Assembly (NCBI GenBank): GCA_944323155.1
Contig: CALURL010000015.1
Location: 1-40,734 of the forward strand
Length of the DNA: 40,734 nucleotides
Direction: 5' to 3'
Source of the DNA: Candidatus Gastranaerophilales bacterium
GTDB taxonomy: Bacteria > Cyanobacteriota > Vampirovibrionia > Gastranaerophilales > Gastranaerophilaceae
The stretch's first letter is position 1; the number at the start of each line of letters is the position of its first letter. Below are positions 17,853-25,598 of this stretch, one piece after another. Position numbers and translations under genes: made by a program. A model generated the notes under the pieces. That model worked only from the letters and a program-made list of their open reading frames with translations, had not been told where the DNA came from and did no database searches.

Positions 17853-18581
17853 TCACCAGTTTTTTTGAATTTCTTCATCCGTCATATGCAAATAATCCAT
17901 GTTATGATGTTTCAAAATCCAATACCCGCATGTAGAACCAGGAATCCAAAAGGCTGATGTTTGACAAAGCTGTTTTGCATTGTTGCCATCACCGCTGTTG
18001 CTTGACCACGATGGGCCTGGAAGAATTTTATTATTTTGTCCGCTATTAAACGATAAAAACTGAAAATCTTCACCTATTTTATTAGGGCCTTTATTACCAT
18101 TCAAATCAACCATAAAATCGACCACATGTCCATCCCTGTAAAACAAAATTGTCTCACCAGAAATCAGTCTTACAGCAGGCTGTTTATCTCGTGCTGCATT
18201 CTGCGCAAAATTAAAATTTCCATCCTTTTCATTATTAAGAAAAACATAATCAGAATCAGTATAAATACATTTTTCATTACTTTTACCAGGAGGACAGTCA
18301 GCACTTAAAACCAAATAAGGTTTTAATTTGTTATATGTATCATTGTCATTTTGCTCCCACATGTCAAATGTTCCATACTCGGGTATAGCACGATTATAAG
18401 CCTGATTTAAAATACTATATACCCGCAAATACGCGGTAACAAGTTGTTTTTCTCTAAACTTTTGAATAACAGAAGGTAAAGTTAATGCTGCAACAATTCC
18501 GATTACCCCAAGAGTGATAAGAACTTCTGCTAATGTAAATGCCAATTTCTTATTAAATTTATCGAAATAGTGATGTACCAT
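17853..18581 (-). CDS. Type IV prepilin-like / pseudopilin protein
   Basis: 242 residues from the ATG at 18581. The N-terminus has a basic leader and the prepilin signature AFTLAEVLITLGVIGIVAAL, where a prepilin peptidase would cleave before Phe and methylate it. Here Ala takes the usual Gly -1 position. The body has few hydrophobic segments. It carries DLNGNKGPNKIGEDF, a loop shared with the two other prepilins here (33538 and 40036), and Cys residues near the C-terminus that could pair. The ATG has no Shine-Dalgarno. TTGCAA-N16-TATAAT ends 6 nt before it, implying a leaderless mRNA. Alternatively translation starts in the short upstream ORF at 18679, which would be in frame if its G10 run were 8 or 11. 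No pilus assembly genes are present. Confidence 0.88.
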   Translation of the reverse strand: MVHHYFDKFNKKLAFTLAEVLITLGVIGIVAALTLPSVIQKFREKQLVTAYLRVYSILNQAYNRAIPEYGTFDMWEQNDNDTYNKLKPYLVLSADCPPGKSNEKCIYTDSDYVFLNNEKDGNFNFAQNAARDKQPAVRLISGETILFYRDGHVVDFMVDLNGNKGPNKIGEDFQFLSFNSGQNNKILPGPSWSSNSGDGNNAKQLCQTSAFWIPGSTCGYWILKHHNMDYLHMTDEEIQKNW

Positions 18582-18619
18582 ATCACTATTATAACATATT
18601 TCATATTTTTTGCAAGAGG

Positions 18620-18679
18620 CTAAAACCCGCTCTTGGCGTGTGCCCCCCCCCCGTAAGCCTGTTCTTTTAATCTTTTCAT
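18620..18679 (-). CDS. Short ORF with G10 tract, probable prepilin leader remnant or switch
   Basis: On the minus strand ATG 18679 opens 19 codons, MKRLKEQAYGGGAHAKSGF, then TAG. It has a textbook Shine-Dalgarno AAGGAGG (18693-18687) 7 nt upstream and a strong promoter (18744-18716), so translation is likely. The end AKSGF looks like a prepilin leader reaching the G/F cleavage site, but the next codon is a stop. The glycine codons are a run of ten G. With 8 or 11 Gs the frame would stay open through 18581 into the prepilin gene. It could be a decayed pilin 5' end or a slippage switch. Confidence 0.55.
   Translation of the reverse strand: MKRLKEQAYGGGAHAKSGF
18643..18652. repeat. Homopolymer run C10 (G10 on coding strand)
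   Basis: Ten consecutive C in a very AT-rich context, within the short ORF at 18620-18679. Such runs are slippage-prone. It is the longest G/C homopolymer I saw in the window. Confidence 0.95.
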
Positions 18680-18715
18680 ACTGCTTCCTCCTTGTTTTAT
18701 ATCAATAATATACTT

Positions 18716-18744
18716 ATTATATCATTTCAACAATGAATTTTCAA
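18716..18744 (-). promoter_or_regulatory. Strong housekeeping promoter upstream of the short ORF/prepilin
   Basis: On the minus strand TTGAAA (18744-18739), 17-nt spacer ending in TGA, then TATAAT (18721-18716). It combines a good -35 with an extended -10. The start would be near 18709, giving a leader of about 30 nt before the ATG at 18679. Confidence 0.75.
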
Positions 18745-18782
18745 TTATTTTAAAATTAGTGCTTTAAAAAATAAAAAAAACA

Positions 18783-18791
18783 TGATATAAT
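18783..18791 (+). promoter_or_regulatory. Extended -10 promoter of ppdK
   Basis: TGATATAAT at 18783-18791, 43 bp before the ppdK ATG; the -35 region (TTTAAA at 18763) is weak. This promoter is back to back with the leftward promoter at 18716-18744. Confidence 0.65.
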
Positions 18792-18834
18792 CTTTACATA
18801 AGTGTTTTTATTATTTTTTATAGGAGACATTAAA

Positions 18835-21513
18835 ATGACAGAAAAACGCGTATGGCTATTCAGAGAGGGCAATGCAGATATGCGTGACCTTTTGGGCGGC
18901 AAAGGTGCAAACCTTGCAGAAATGACAAATTTAGGTTTACCTGTGCCTCCGGGGTTGACAATTACTACAGAAACCTGCATGGATTACATTAACCACGGCA
19001 ACAAAATGCCGGCAGGGGTTATGGATGAAGTTAAAACTGCTTTGAAAGACGTTGAAGAACAAACAGGGAAAAAATTCGGCGATGCAGAAAATCCGCTTCT
19101 TGTTTCAGTTCGTTCCGGTGCAAGACTTTCAATGCCGGGTATGATGGAAACAATCCTAAACCTCGGTATGAATGATGAAACAGTACAGGGTATGATAAAA
19201 CTAACAAACAATCCACGTTTTTGTTATGACTCTTACCGCCGTTTCTTAACTATGTTCGGCTCAGTTGCATGGGAAATCGACAGACAAAAATTTGAAGATT
19301 ATCTTGACAAAATTAAAGAAGAAAAAGGTTACAAATCAGACACTGATTTAACAGCGGAAGATTGGAAATCTTTAATAGAACCTTATAAAGAGCTTATCAA
19401 AAGAGAAACAGGCAAAGAATTCCCTCAAGATCCCTATGTTCAATTGGAAGAAGCAATTGAAGCAGTATTCAGATCATGGAATATTCCGCGTGCTGTTGCA
19501 TACAGAAACCACTACAAAATTGACCACAACTACGGAACAGCCGTAAACGTTCAAACAATGGTATTCGGTAATATGGGCGACGACTGTGCAACAGGTGTTT
19601 CTTTCACAAGAAACCCGTCTACCGGTGAAAATAAATTCTACGGAGAATACCTGACTAACGCTCAAGGTGAAGACGTTGTTGCAGGTATCAGAACACCTAA
19701 ACCTATCGCAGAACTTGAACATGATATGCCTGAACAATATAAACAATACGTAGATATTGCAAAAAAACTTGAAAAAGGCTATAAAGACGTTCAAGATATG
19801 GAATTCACGATTGAACGCGGTAAATTATACATTCTTCAAACCCGTAACGGTAAAAGAACAGCAAAAGCATCTGTAAGAATTGCCGTTGAAATGTGCGAAG
19901 AAGGTATTATCGACAAGGAAAGAGCAATTGAACTTGTTGATCCAAACCAATTATATCAAGTACTTCTACCAGACTTCGACGTTGAAGCAAAAAAACAAGC
20001 AGTGAAAATAGCACAAGGTCTTGCAGCTTCTCCTGGAGCCGCTGTTGGTAAAATTGTTTTTGACACGGAAGAAGCCGCTGAACGAGGTAAAAATGGCGAA
20101 AAAGTTATTCTTGTTCGTATAGAAACATGTCCTGATGATATTCACGGAATGATTGAATCTCAAGGTGTTTTAACCCTCAGAGGCGGAATGACATCACACG
20201 CAGCTGTTGTTGCTAAAGGTATGGGTAAACCATGCGTTGCAGGTGCCGAAGATTTATCAATTGATCTTAAAAATGAAACTCTAACAAGTAAGAGTGGTAA
20301 AGTTTACCACAAAGATGATATTATCTCTCTTGACGGCGGAACAGGTGAAGTTATGGAAGGTGCAGTTCACCTTGTACCTCCAAAAATGGATGATAACTTC
20401 CAAAAATTATTTAAATGGGTAAATGAAATTAAATTACTCGGCGTAAGAGCTAACGCTGATACACCTGCAGATGTTGCAAAAGCTTTGGAACTCGGCGCAG
20501 AAGGTGTTGGACTTTGCCGTACAGAACACATGTTTATGGATCCGCAAAGACTTCCATGGGTTCAGAAAATGATTATTGCCGGAACTCCTGAAGCTAGAAA
20601 AGAAGCTTTAGATCACCTGCTTCCAATGCAATATTCAGACTTTTATGCAATGTTCAAGGCATTAGGCGACAAACCAATGACAATCAGACTTCTTGATCCG
20701 CCTTTGCACGAATTCTTACCTAACAAAGAGGAATTAATCGCAGCAGTAGCGACTAAAAAAGCGCTCGGACAAGATTACAAAGAAGATGAAAAAATGCTTA
20801 ACCTTGTAGAAAGCATGTCAGAATCTAACCCGATGATGGGCTTAAGAGGATGCCGTTTAGGTTTAACTTATCCTGAAATTAATGAAATGCAGGTAAAAGC
20901 AATCTTCTATGCGGCTTGCGACTTGAAAAAAGAAGGGCTAGATGTTAAACCTGAAATCATGATACCTCTTGTTGGACACGTAAACGAACTTAAAACGGTT
21001 CAAGGTGTTCTTGAACGTGTTGCAAAAGATGTTATGAACGAAAAAGGTGTAAGAGTTGATTACAAATTCGGAACAATGATAGAAATTCCACGTGCAGCCT
21101 TAACTGCTGACCAAATCGCTGAATATGCAGAATTTTTCTCATTTGGAACAAACGATTTAACTCAAATGACATTCGGCTATTCAAGAGACGACGCGGAAGG
21201 CAAGTTCTTGCAGAAATACATTGACCAAAAAATCTTACCGGCTAACCCGTTTGCAACACTTGATCAGGAAGGTGTCGGCCAATTAATGAAAATAGCATTA
21301 GACAAGGCCCTGAAAGTAAGACCGCACTTAAAACGCGGTATATGCGGCGAACACGGCGGCGACCCTGCTTCTGTAAAATTCTGCCACAGAATAGGTTTGA
21401 ATTACGTATCCTGCTCTCCGTTTAGAGTTCCGCAGGCAAGACTTGCTGCAGCTCAAGCAGTTATTGAATTCAAACACAGCAAAGAGGAAGAAGGTCCTCT
21501 CGGATGTAAATAA
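18835..21513 (+). CDS. ppdK: Pyruvate, phosphate dikinase
   Basis: 892 residues from ATG 18835; an in-frame ATG at 18802 lies upstream of the TAGGAGA site and is rejected. The N-terminal ATP-grasp domain has LLGGKGANLAEM and SVRSGARLSMPGMMETILNLG. The swivelling phosphohistidine domain has GGMTSHAAVVAKGMGKPCVAG with catalytic His455. The C-terminal PEP/pyruvate TIM barrel has GLCRTEHMF, FGTNDLTQMTFGYSRDD and CGEHGGDP with catalytic Cys837. It interconverts pyruvate + ATP + Pi and PEP + AMP + PPi. In anaerobes it runs either way, saving ATP in glycolysis or making PEP from pyruvate produced by ferredoxin-dependent enzymes. It is single-gene with its own promoter and terminator. Confidence 0.98.
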   Translation: MTEKRVWLFREGNADMRDLLGGKGANLAEMTNLGLPVPPGLTITTETCMDYINHGNKMPAGVMDEVKTALKDVEEQTGKKFGDAENPLLVSVRSGARLSMPGMMETILNLGMNDETVQGMIKLTNNPRFCYDSYRRFLTMFGSVAWEIDRQKFEDYLDKIKEEKGYKSDTDLTAEDWKSLIEPYKELIKRETGKEFPQDPYVQLEEAIEAVFRSWNIPRAVAYRNHYKIDHNYGTAVNVQTMVFGNMGDDCATGVSFTRNPSTGENKFYGEYLTNAQGEDVVAGIRTPKPIAELEHDMPEQYKQYVDIAKKLEKGYKDVQDMEFTIERGKLYILQTRNGKRTAKASVRIAVEMCEEGIIDKERAIELVDPNQLYQVLLPDFDVEAKKQAVKIAQGLAASPGAAVGKIVFDTEEAAERGKNGEKVILVRIETCPDDIHGMIESQGVLTLRGGMTSHAAVVAKGMGKPCVAGAEDLSIDLKNETLTSKSGKVYHKDDIISLDGGTGEVMEGAVHLVPPKMDDNFQKLFKWVNEIKLLGVRANADTPADVAKALELGAEGVGLCRTEHMFMDPQRLPWVQKMIIAGTPEARKEALDHLLPMQYSDFYAMFKALGDKPMTIRLLDPPLHEFLPNKEELIAAVATKKALGQDYKEDEKMLNLVESMSESNPMMGLRGCRLGLTYPEINEMQVKAIFYAACDLKKEGLDVKPEIMIPLVGHVNELKTVQGVLERVAKDVMNEKGVRVDYKFGTMIEIPRAALTADQIAEYAEFFSFGTNDLTQMTFGYSRDDAEGKFLQKYIDQKILPANPFATLDQEGVGQLMKIALDKALKVRPHLKRGICGEHGGDPASVKFCHRIGLNYVSCSPFRVPQARLAAAQAVIEFKHSKEEEGPLGCK

Positions 21514-21531
21514 CTTCATTCGCAAAAGAAT

Positions 21532-21567
21532 AAAAAAATTCCTGAGCCAAAAACTCAGGAATTTTTT
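21532..21567. terminator. Bidirectional terminator between ppdK and glutaredoxin
   Basis: AATTCCTGAG (21538-21547 region) pairs with CTCAGGAATT (21554-21563) around a short CAAAAA-type loop, with A-run on the left and T-run on the right. It serves two convergent genes. Confidence 0.9.
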
Positions 21568-21571
21568 ATAT

Positions 21572-21835
21572 TTATTTTTCTAAATATTCATTCAATTTCC
21601 CGCCTTTATAAAGCGCTTCCAAATCAGTGTAACCGCCGATGTATTTTTCGTTAATTATAATTTGCGGAACAGTAGAAACCGGTTTATTATATTTTTCAGA
21701 AATTTCTTTTGTCATTTCATCAAAAGAGTCTTCAACATTATGCTCTGTATAATTAAGTCCAAGCGATGACAACAATTTTTTAGCCTTTATACAAAACGGA
21801 CAGGTTGGTGTTGTGTAAATATCAATTTTATTCAT
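21572..21835 (-). CDS. grxC: Glutaredoxin
   Basis: 87 residues, standard length. Active-site CPFC at 12-15 after a beta strand (IDIYTTPT), the cis-proline segment TVPQIIINE and the GGYTDL glutathione-binding turn near residue 70 are all present. It is a dithiol (class I) glutaredoxin reducing disulfides or glutathionylated proteins in the cytoplasm. A strong AAGGAGG lies about 7 nt before the ATG. It is downstream of the Ycf45-like gene on the same strand with 74 bp between, and could be co-transcribed with it. Confidence 0.95.
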   Translation of the reverse strand: MNKIDIYTTPTCPFCIKAKKLLSSLGLNYTEHNVEDSFDEMTKEISEKYNKPVSTVPQIIINEKYIGGYTDLEALYKGGKLNEYLEK

Positions 21836-21909
21836 AATAACCTCCTTCTTATTTTAGGCTATTATAAACTATTTCTCAAAATAATACAACCTGACAGTTT
21901 AGCTATATA

Positions 21910-23541
21910 TTACAAATCTTTAGAGATAATTTTCAAATGACGATTGTCACCTTCTCCAACACTTTCACTTTCAAGATTATGCTGCTCAACAAGTTCATGC
22001 TGCAGCTTTCTAATATGATGATTTTGAGGAGCAAGTTCAATTTGTTTTGCCCCGGCAAGAACTTTGTTAATTCCTTCTTTTGCATCATCAAGTGCTTTTT
22101 CTGTATCATCATAATAACCGTATAAGGTTTCTGAGGTTTCAGTTATCTGCAAAGCTTCTTTGAGAACTTTTTGAATTTGCGCCATAGAATTTGTTTTTAT
22201 ATAAAAAATTTGAAGTCTATAATCATTTGCCACACTTAAAACTTTTGCGCCACCTTTTATAAAGTTTTTGTGAGCAATTACAATATCTGCATCATCAAGA
22301 TTTCTTGTAATTTCGGCGTTCAAATCAAGACGCTCTATAACTTTTTCGACTATACTTCTTGAAACTGCATAAAGATAGATTTTTTTAATTCCTTTAACCT
22401 GTTCAACGTATTTTTGGCGTGAAAAACTGAACTTGAGGCTATCAGAAGGTTCTATCTTCTTTTCAAGCTTATTAATTTCTTTCGGAATATCTGTAATAGC
22501 AGGTTCACTGTGTTCATATTCTGTTTGTAGTTGCGAATTATTGTGTTCACAGTTGTTATCGTAAGTTTTATCAACTTTTCGGATTTCAGGTCTTATAGGC
22601 CAGCCGCGCAAAATATAATCTACAGCCTCTGCGGTATTTTTATAAACTGCAAGAGTGTTTCTGTCGAGAATTTCTATTACGACATCAAAAGTCGGTTGTT
22701 TTTCACGTTCAAGAACTGTCTTTTGAGAAGCTCTTCTTCTTGCCTCATCATCCCCCAATGTAACAGACTGAATTCCACCGACTAGATCAGATAATGTCGG
22801 GTTTTTAATCAAATTTTCAAGACTGTTACCGTGGGCCGTTGCAATCAGCATAACCCCGCGTTCTGCAATAGTTCTGGCAGCTTGGGCTTCTTCTTCCGTC
22901 CCGATTTCATCAACAACAATAACTTCCGGCGTATGGTTTTCAACGGCTTCAATCATAATATCTTTTTGAAACTGCGGCTGCGTAACCTGCATACGGCGAG
23001 CATGACCTATTGCAGGATGCGGAGTATCACCATCACCTGCAATTTCATTTGAAGTATCGACAATTACGACACGTTTTCCAAGTTCATCCGCAACTAACCT
23101 TGAAATTTCTCTAAGTTTTGTTGTTTTTCCAACGCCTGGACGTCCGAGAAACAGAATACTTTTGTTCATCATGCAAATATCTTTTATACAGGCAATTGTT
23201 CCAGTAACAACTCTGCCTATTCTGCAGGTTAATCCAATAACTTTTCCCTGCCTGTTTCTAATTGCACTAATTCTATGAAGAGTACCGGGAATTCCCGAAC
23301 GGTTATCTGATGTAAAGTCCTGAATTCGTGAAGTAATATAATTTATGTCATCTTCTGTGACAACATCGTCGCCTAAATATTCAATTTTACCGCCAGCATG
23401 CCGTATTTCAGGAGTTCTGCCTATATCAAGAACAATCTCAATGACATCTTCCATTTTCTCATAATCAATATACCTTTTTACCTTCTCGGGTAAAACATCA
23501 GTTAGTTTGTCTAAGTCATTTTGGAATTGTAGATTGCTCAT
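21910..23541 (-). CDS. Ycf45/SpoIIIAA-like AAA ATPase with C-terminal R3H domain
   Basis: 543 residues. The N-terminal part resembles the cyanobacterial/plastid Ycf45 family. The ATPase domain has Walker A GRPGVGKT (133-140), VIVDTSNEIAGDGDTPHPAIGHARRMQV, and Walker B EVIVVDEIGTEEEA followed by AQAARTIAERGV and the sensor-like IATAHG. This arrangement is shared with SpoIIIAA and secretion-type ATPases. A middle linker (about 320-400) is hydrophilic. The C-terminal 55 residues contain NHHIRKLQHELVEQHNL, an R3H single-strand nucleic-acid-binding motif (Arg-x3-His type). Function is not settled in the family; nucleic-acid-linked ATPase is the usual guess. The combination is a good phylogenetic marker for the cyanobacterial side. 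It is divergent from family-A gene 2. Confidence 0.85.
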   Translation of the reverse strand: MSNLQFQNDLDKLTDVLPEKVKRYIDYEKMEDVIEIVLDIGRTPEIRHAGGKIEYLGDDVVTEDDINYITSRIQDFTSDNRSGIPGTLHRISAIRNRQGKVIGLTCRIGRVVTGTIACIKDICMMNKSILFLGRPGVGKTTKLREISRLVADELGKRVVIVDTSNEIAGDGDTPHPAIGHARRMQVTQPQFQKDIMIEAVENHTPEVIVVDEIGTEEEAQAARTIAERGVMLIATAHGNSLENLIKNPTLSDLVGGIQSVTLGDDEARRRASQKTVLEREKQPTFDVVIEILDRNTLAVYKNTAEAVDYILRGWPIRPEIRKVDKTYDNNCEHNNSQLQTEYEHSEPAITDIPKEINKLEKKIEPSDSLKFSFSRQKYVEQVKGIKKIYLYAVSRSIVEKVIERLDLNAEITRNLDDADIVIAHKNFIKGGAKVLSVANDYRLQIFYIKTNSMAQIQKVLKEALQITETSETLYGYYDDTEKALDDAKEGINKVLAGAKQIELAPQNHHIRKLQHELVEQHNLESESVGEGDNRHLKIISKDL

Positions 23542-23848
23542 GGTAATGTGCCTTTCTCAACTATTTTGTATATCTATACAAAATAAAATATACGGCGATT
23601 AAATGTCTCTATGTTTTAACCTTTCTATTAACATTATACCACTTTTAACAATAATTTCCTATTTCACGATTATTACATAAGTAGCATTTTTACAATACTT
23701 AATAGGGGCTTGATTACACTTGATTTTAATTTGTTAAATAATGTAACAAAAAATTTCAAAAACACTAAAGTTTTTTCTTAAAAAACCGATATTTTACATG
23801 AACGACTCTAAGAAGTTACTAAGAAATTGAAAGGAAAGTCGATAAACA
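23542..23848. other. Divergent intergenic region with family-A promoter
   Basis: 307 bp between the starts of the Ycf45-like gene (leftward) and family-A gene 2 (rightward). It holds the sigma-D-like promoter at 23766-23792, a TGTAACA element at 23742-23748 and an imperfect dyad TTGTTA-N7-TAACAA (23731-23749). The leader carries AAGTTACTAA (23813-23822), also found in the leader of the gene at 29886. I saw no small ORF. Confidence 0.6.
23766..23792 (+). promoter_or_regulatory. Sigma-28/sigma-D-like promoter of family-A gene 2
   Basis: TAAAGTTT (23766-23773), 11-nt spacer, ACCGATAT (23785-23792). The first box is a perfect match to the enterobacterial FliA -35. CCGATAT is the exact sigma-D -10 of Bacillus, with TAAA 16 nt upstream. 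The TGTAACA element begins 45 bp before CGATAT, the same distance as in front of the gene at 29886. Confidence 0.7.
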
Positions 23849-25555
23849 ATGGGATTAGCAGCACAACAAGCTAGATTATTGACAATTACAGCCAGAAAAT
23901 CTGACTGTGAATATCAATCTATGAAGCTTTCTCACCAAAAGCTTGCTATTTCCCGTGAATTGGAAGACGTTTCTAATGAATACCAAAACTCTTTAAACCA
24001 GACTAAATTAATGTACGATTTTTATGGTAATGGTCAGGGAGAACAGTTGAATTATGCAACCTTAATGACACCTTCTGCTTTGAATGATTATATGCCGATT
24101 ACAATAACAAATTCAGCCGGCAGAGTAATATTAAACAGTCAATACGCAGCTGCAGCACGTGCTGCAGGTATTCCTATGGAAGGATTAGGATGTGCACCTT
24201 CAACACTTGTAAGACAACAATTCTATAATGGTTTGGCTTCAGCAGGCTTGATAACTCAATCAGATGCAGATTATTATGCTTCTACTGTTTATAATCAGGC
24301 TCTTGGTCTTGGTGCAACAACTTCTGAAGGCATTATCACAGTTGAATCAGGTGATATGACTGACTTAAAAGCAAAATTAACAGGCGTAACATTAAGTATG
24401 AATCAAGAAATGACTGTTGTTACAGGCCAAAATGCTGACGGAACTTATCAGACAACAACCAGCACATATACTGATATAACAAATTCTACAATGGATAGTA
24501 TATCATTGAGCCAGTTGTTATCTACCGATCCGAATGATCAGGTTAACTATGTAGCAGTAACAAATGATGACAACAATTATCCGACTAAATGGGTATTAGG
24601 TTTAGCACTGGATATGACATCCACAGGCGGCTTTATTGACCAGTTATATAATGCATTTGCATCAGTTTTAACAACCGGTTATGAAAAATCAACTATTGCA
24701 TTAAATTATGCAAAACAAAAGACAACTGAGCTTTTCGAATTCAGTTACGGCGGAGACCATGGAAACGGTCAGACTTCTGTTAAAAATGGAGGAGATCAAG
24801 AAAATCCTGACGGTATAGATAACATAGCAACAAACACCGGATATAGACCTAAAAAAGGTAAAGAAGGTGAAATGAAACAGAATATACTTGACAATACAGG
24901 TAATATTGTTGGTATTTCATTCAACTCTTACTGGAAAGGCGGCAAAAAAGGTAAAGATTATAACAGTGCCTGCGGTGTAAACTTAAACAATATTGCAAGA
25001 GCATTTTTAACATATTTCCTTGACGCATATGAAGATGGTCTTGATACAGACGATAATAAAAATGACTCAAGCGAGCTCAAAAGAGGTTATACAACATCCG
25101 AACTTATAACAGACGATGTTACATTCGACTTTGCAGGAGAAACAATTACCTCAGAAACTGCAGGAAGACACATTCAATTCTATGATACATTGTTAAATCA
25201 AATAGCAACTTCCGGCTGGGCTGAAAATAACCAGGTAACAGATCCTGCTTATCTTCAACAAATGCTGCAAAACGGTATGATGTATATTACCAAAATAAAA
25301 GATGATGGATATTATTATCAGGGTAATTACGCAACAGACTCTTATGTTAAAGAAGTTACTGATGAAACAGCAATTGCTCAGGCAGAAGCAAAATATAACA
25401 CCCTAAAAACGAAATTAAACAGTAAAGAAAATACTCTAGATTTGAAAATGAAAAACCTTGATACTGAAATTTCATCACTAACGACAGAATATGATACAAT
25501 AAAGAATACAATATCGAAAAACATAGAAAGGTCATTCAAACGATACAGCGCATAA
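23849..25555 (+). CDS. Family-A protein 2: conserved-termini protein, unknown, flagellin-like architecture
   Basis: 568 residues, no signal peptide or membrane segment. It is the full-length paralogue of the protein at 1138-2847, differing mainly in a hydrophilic insert around residues 310-330 (GGDHGNGQTSVKNGGDQEN). The N-terminal helix is MGLAAQQARLLTITARKSDC. Conserved middle segments include MTPSALNDYMPITITNS, STGGFIDQLYNAFASVLTTG and NSACGVNLNNIARAF. The C-terminal coil is LDLKMKNLDTEISSLTTEYD and the end SFKRYSA. AAAGGAAAG lies 13 nt before the ATG. The protein is rich in Asn, Thr, Asp, Gly and Tyr, as extracellular proteins often are, despite lacking a Sec signal. That suggests export by a non-Sec route, or an intracellular role if not exported. 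It has its own promoter and terminator, so it is monocistronic. No database family is known to me. Confidence 0.85.
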   Translation: MGLAAQQARLLTITARKSDCEYQSMKLSHQKLAISRELEDVSNEYQNSLNQTKLMYDFYGNGQGEQLNYATLMTPSALNDYMPITITNSAGRVILNSQYAAAARAAGIPMEGLGCAPSTLVRQQFYNGLASAGLITQSDADYYASTVYNQALGLGATTSEGIITVESGDMTDLKAKLTGVTLSMNQEMTVVTGQNADGTYQTTTSTYTDITNSTMDSISLSQLLSTDPNDQVNYVAVTNDDNNYPTKWVLGLALDMTSTGGFIDQLYNAFASVLTTGYEKSTIALNYAKQKTTELFEFSYGGDHGNGQTSVKNGGDQENPDGIDNIATNTGYRPKKGKEGEMKQNILDNTGNIVGISFNSYWKGGKKGKDYNSACGVNLNNIARAFLTYFLDAYEDGLDTDDNKNDSSELKRGYTTSELITDDVTFDFAGETITSETAGRHIQFYDTLLNQIATSGWAENNQVTDPAYLQQMLQNGMMYITKIKDDGYYYQGNYATDSYVKEVTDETAIAQAEAKYNTLKTKLNSKENTLDLKMKNLDTEISSLTTEYDTIKNTISKNIERSFKRYSA

Positions 25556-25556
25556 T

Positions 25557-25589
25557 AAAAAGACAACTTATATAAAAGTTGTCTTTTTT
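25557..25589. terminator. Bidirectional terminator after family-A gene 2
   Basis: AAAAAGACAACTT (25557-25569) pairs with AAGTTGTCTTTTTT (25576-25589) around a short AT loop. It lies between convergent genes. Confidence 0.9.
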
Positions 25590-25598
25590 ATTATTATA

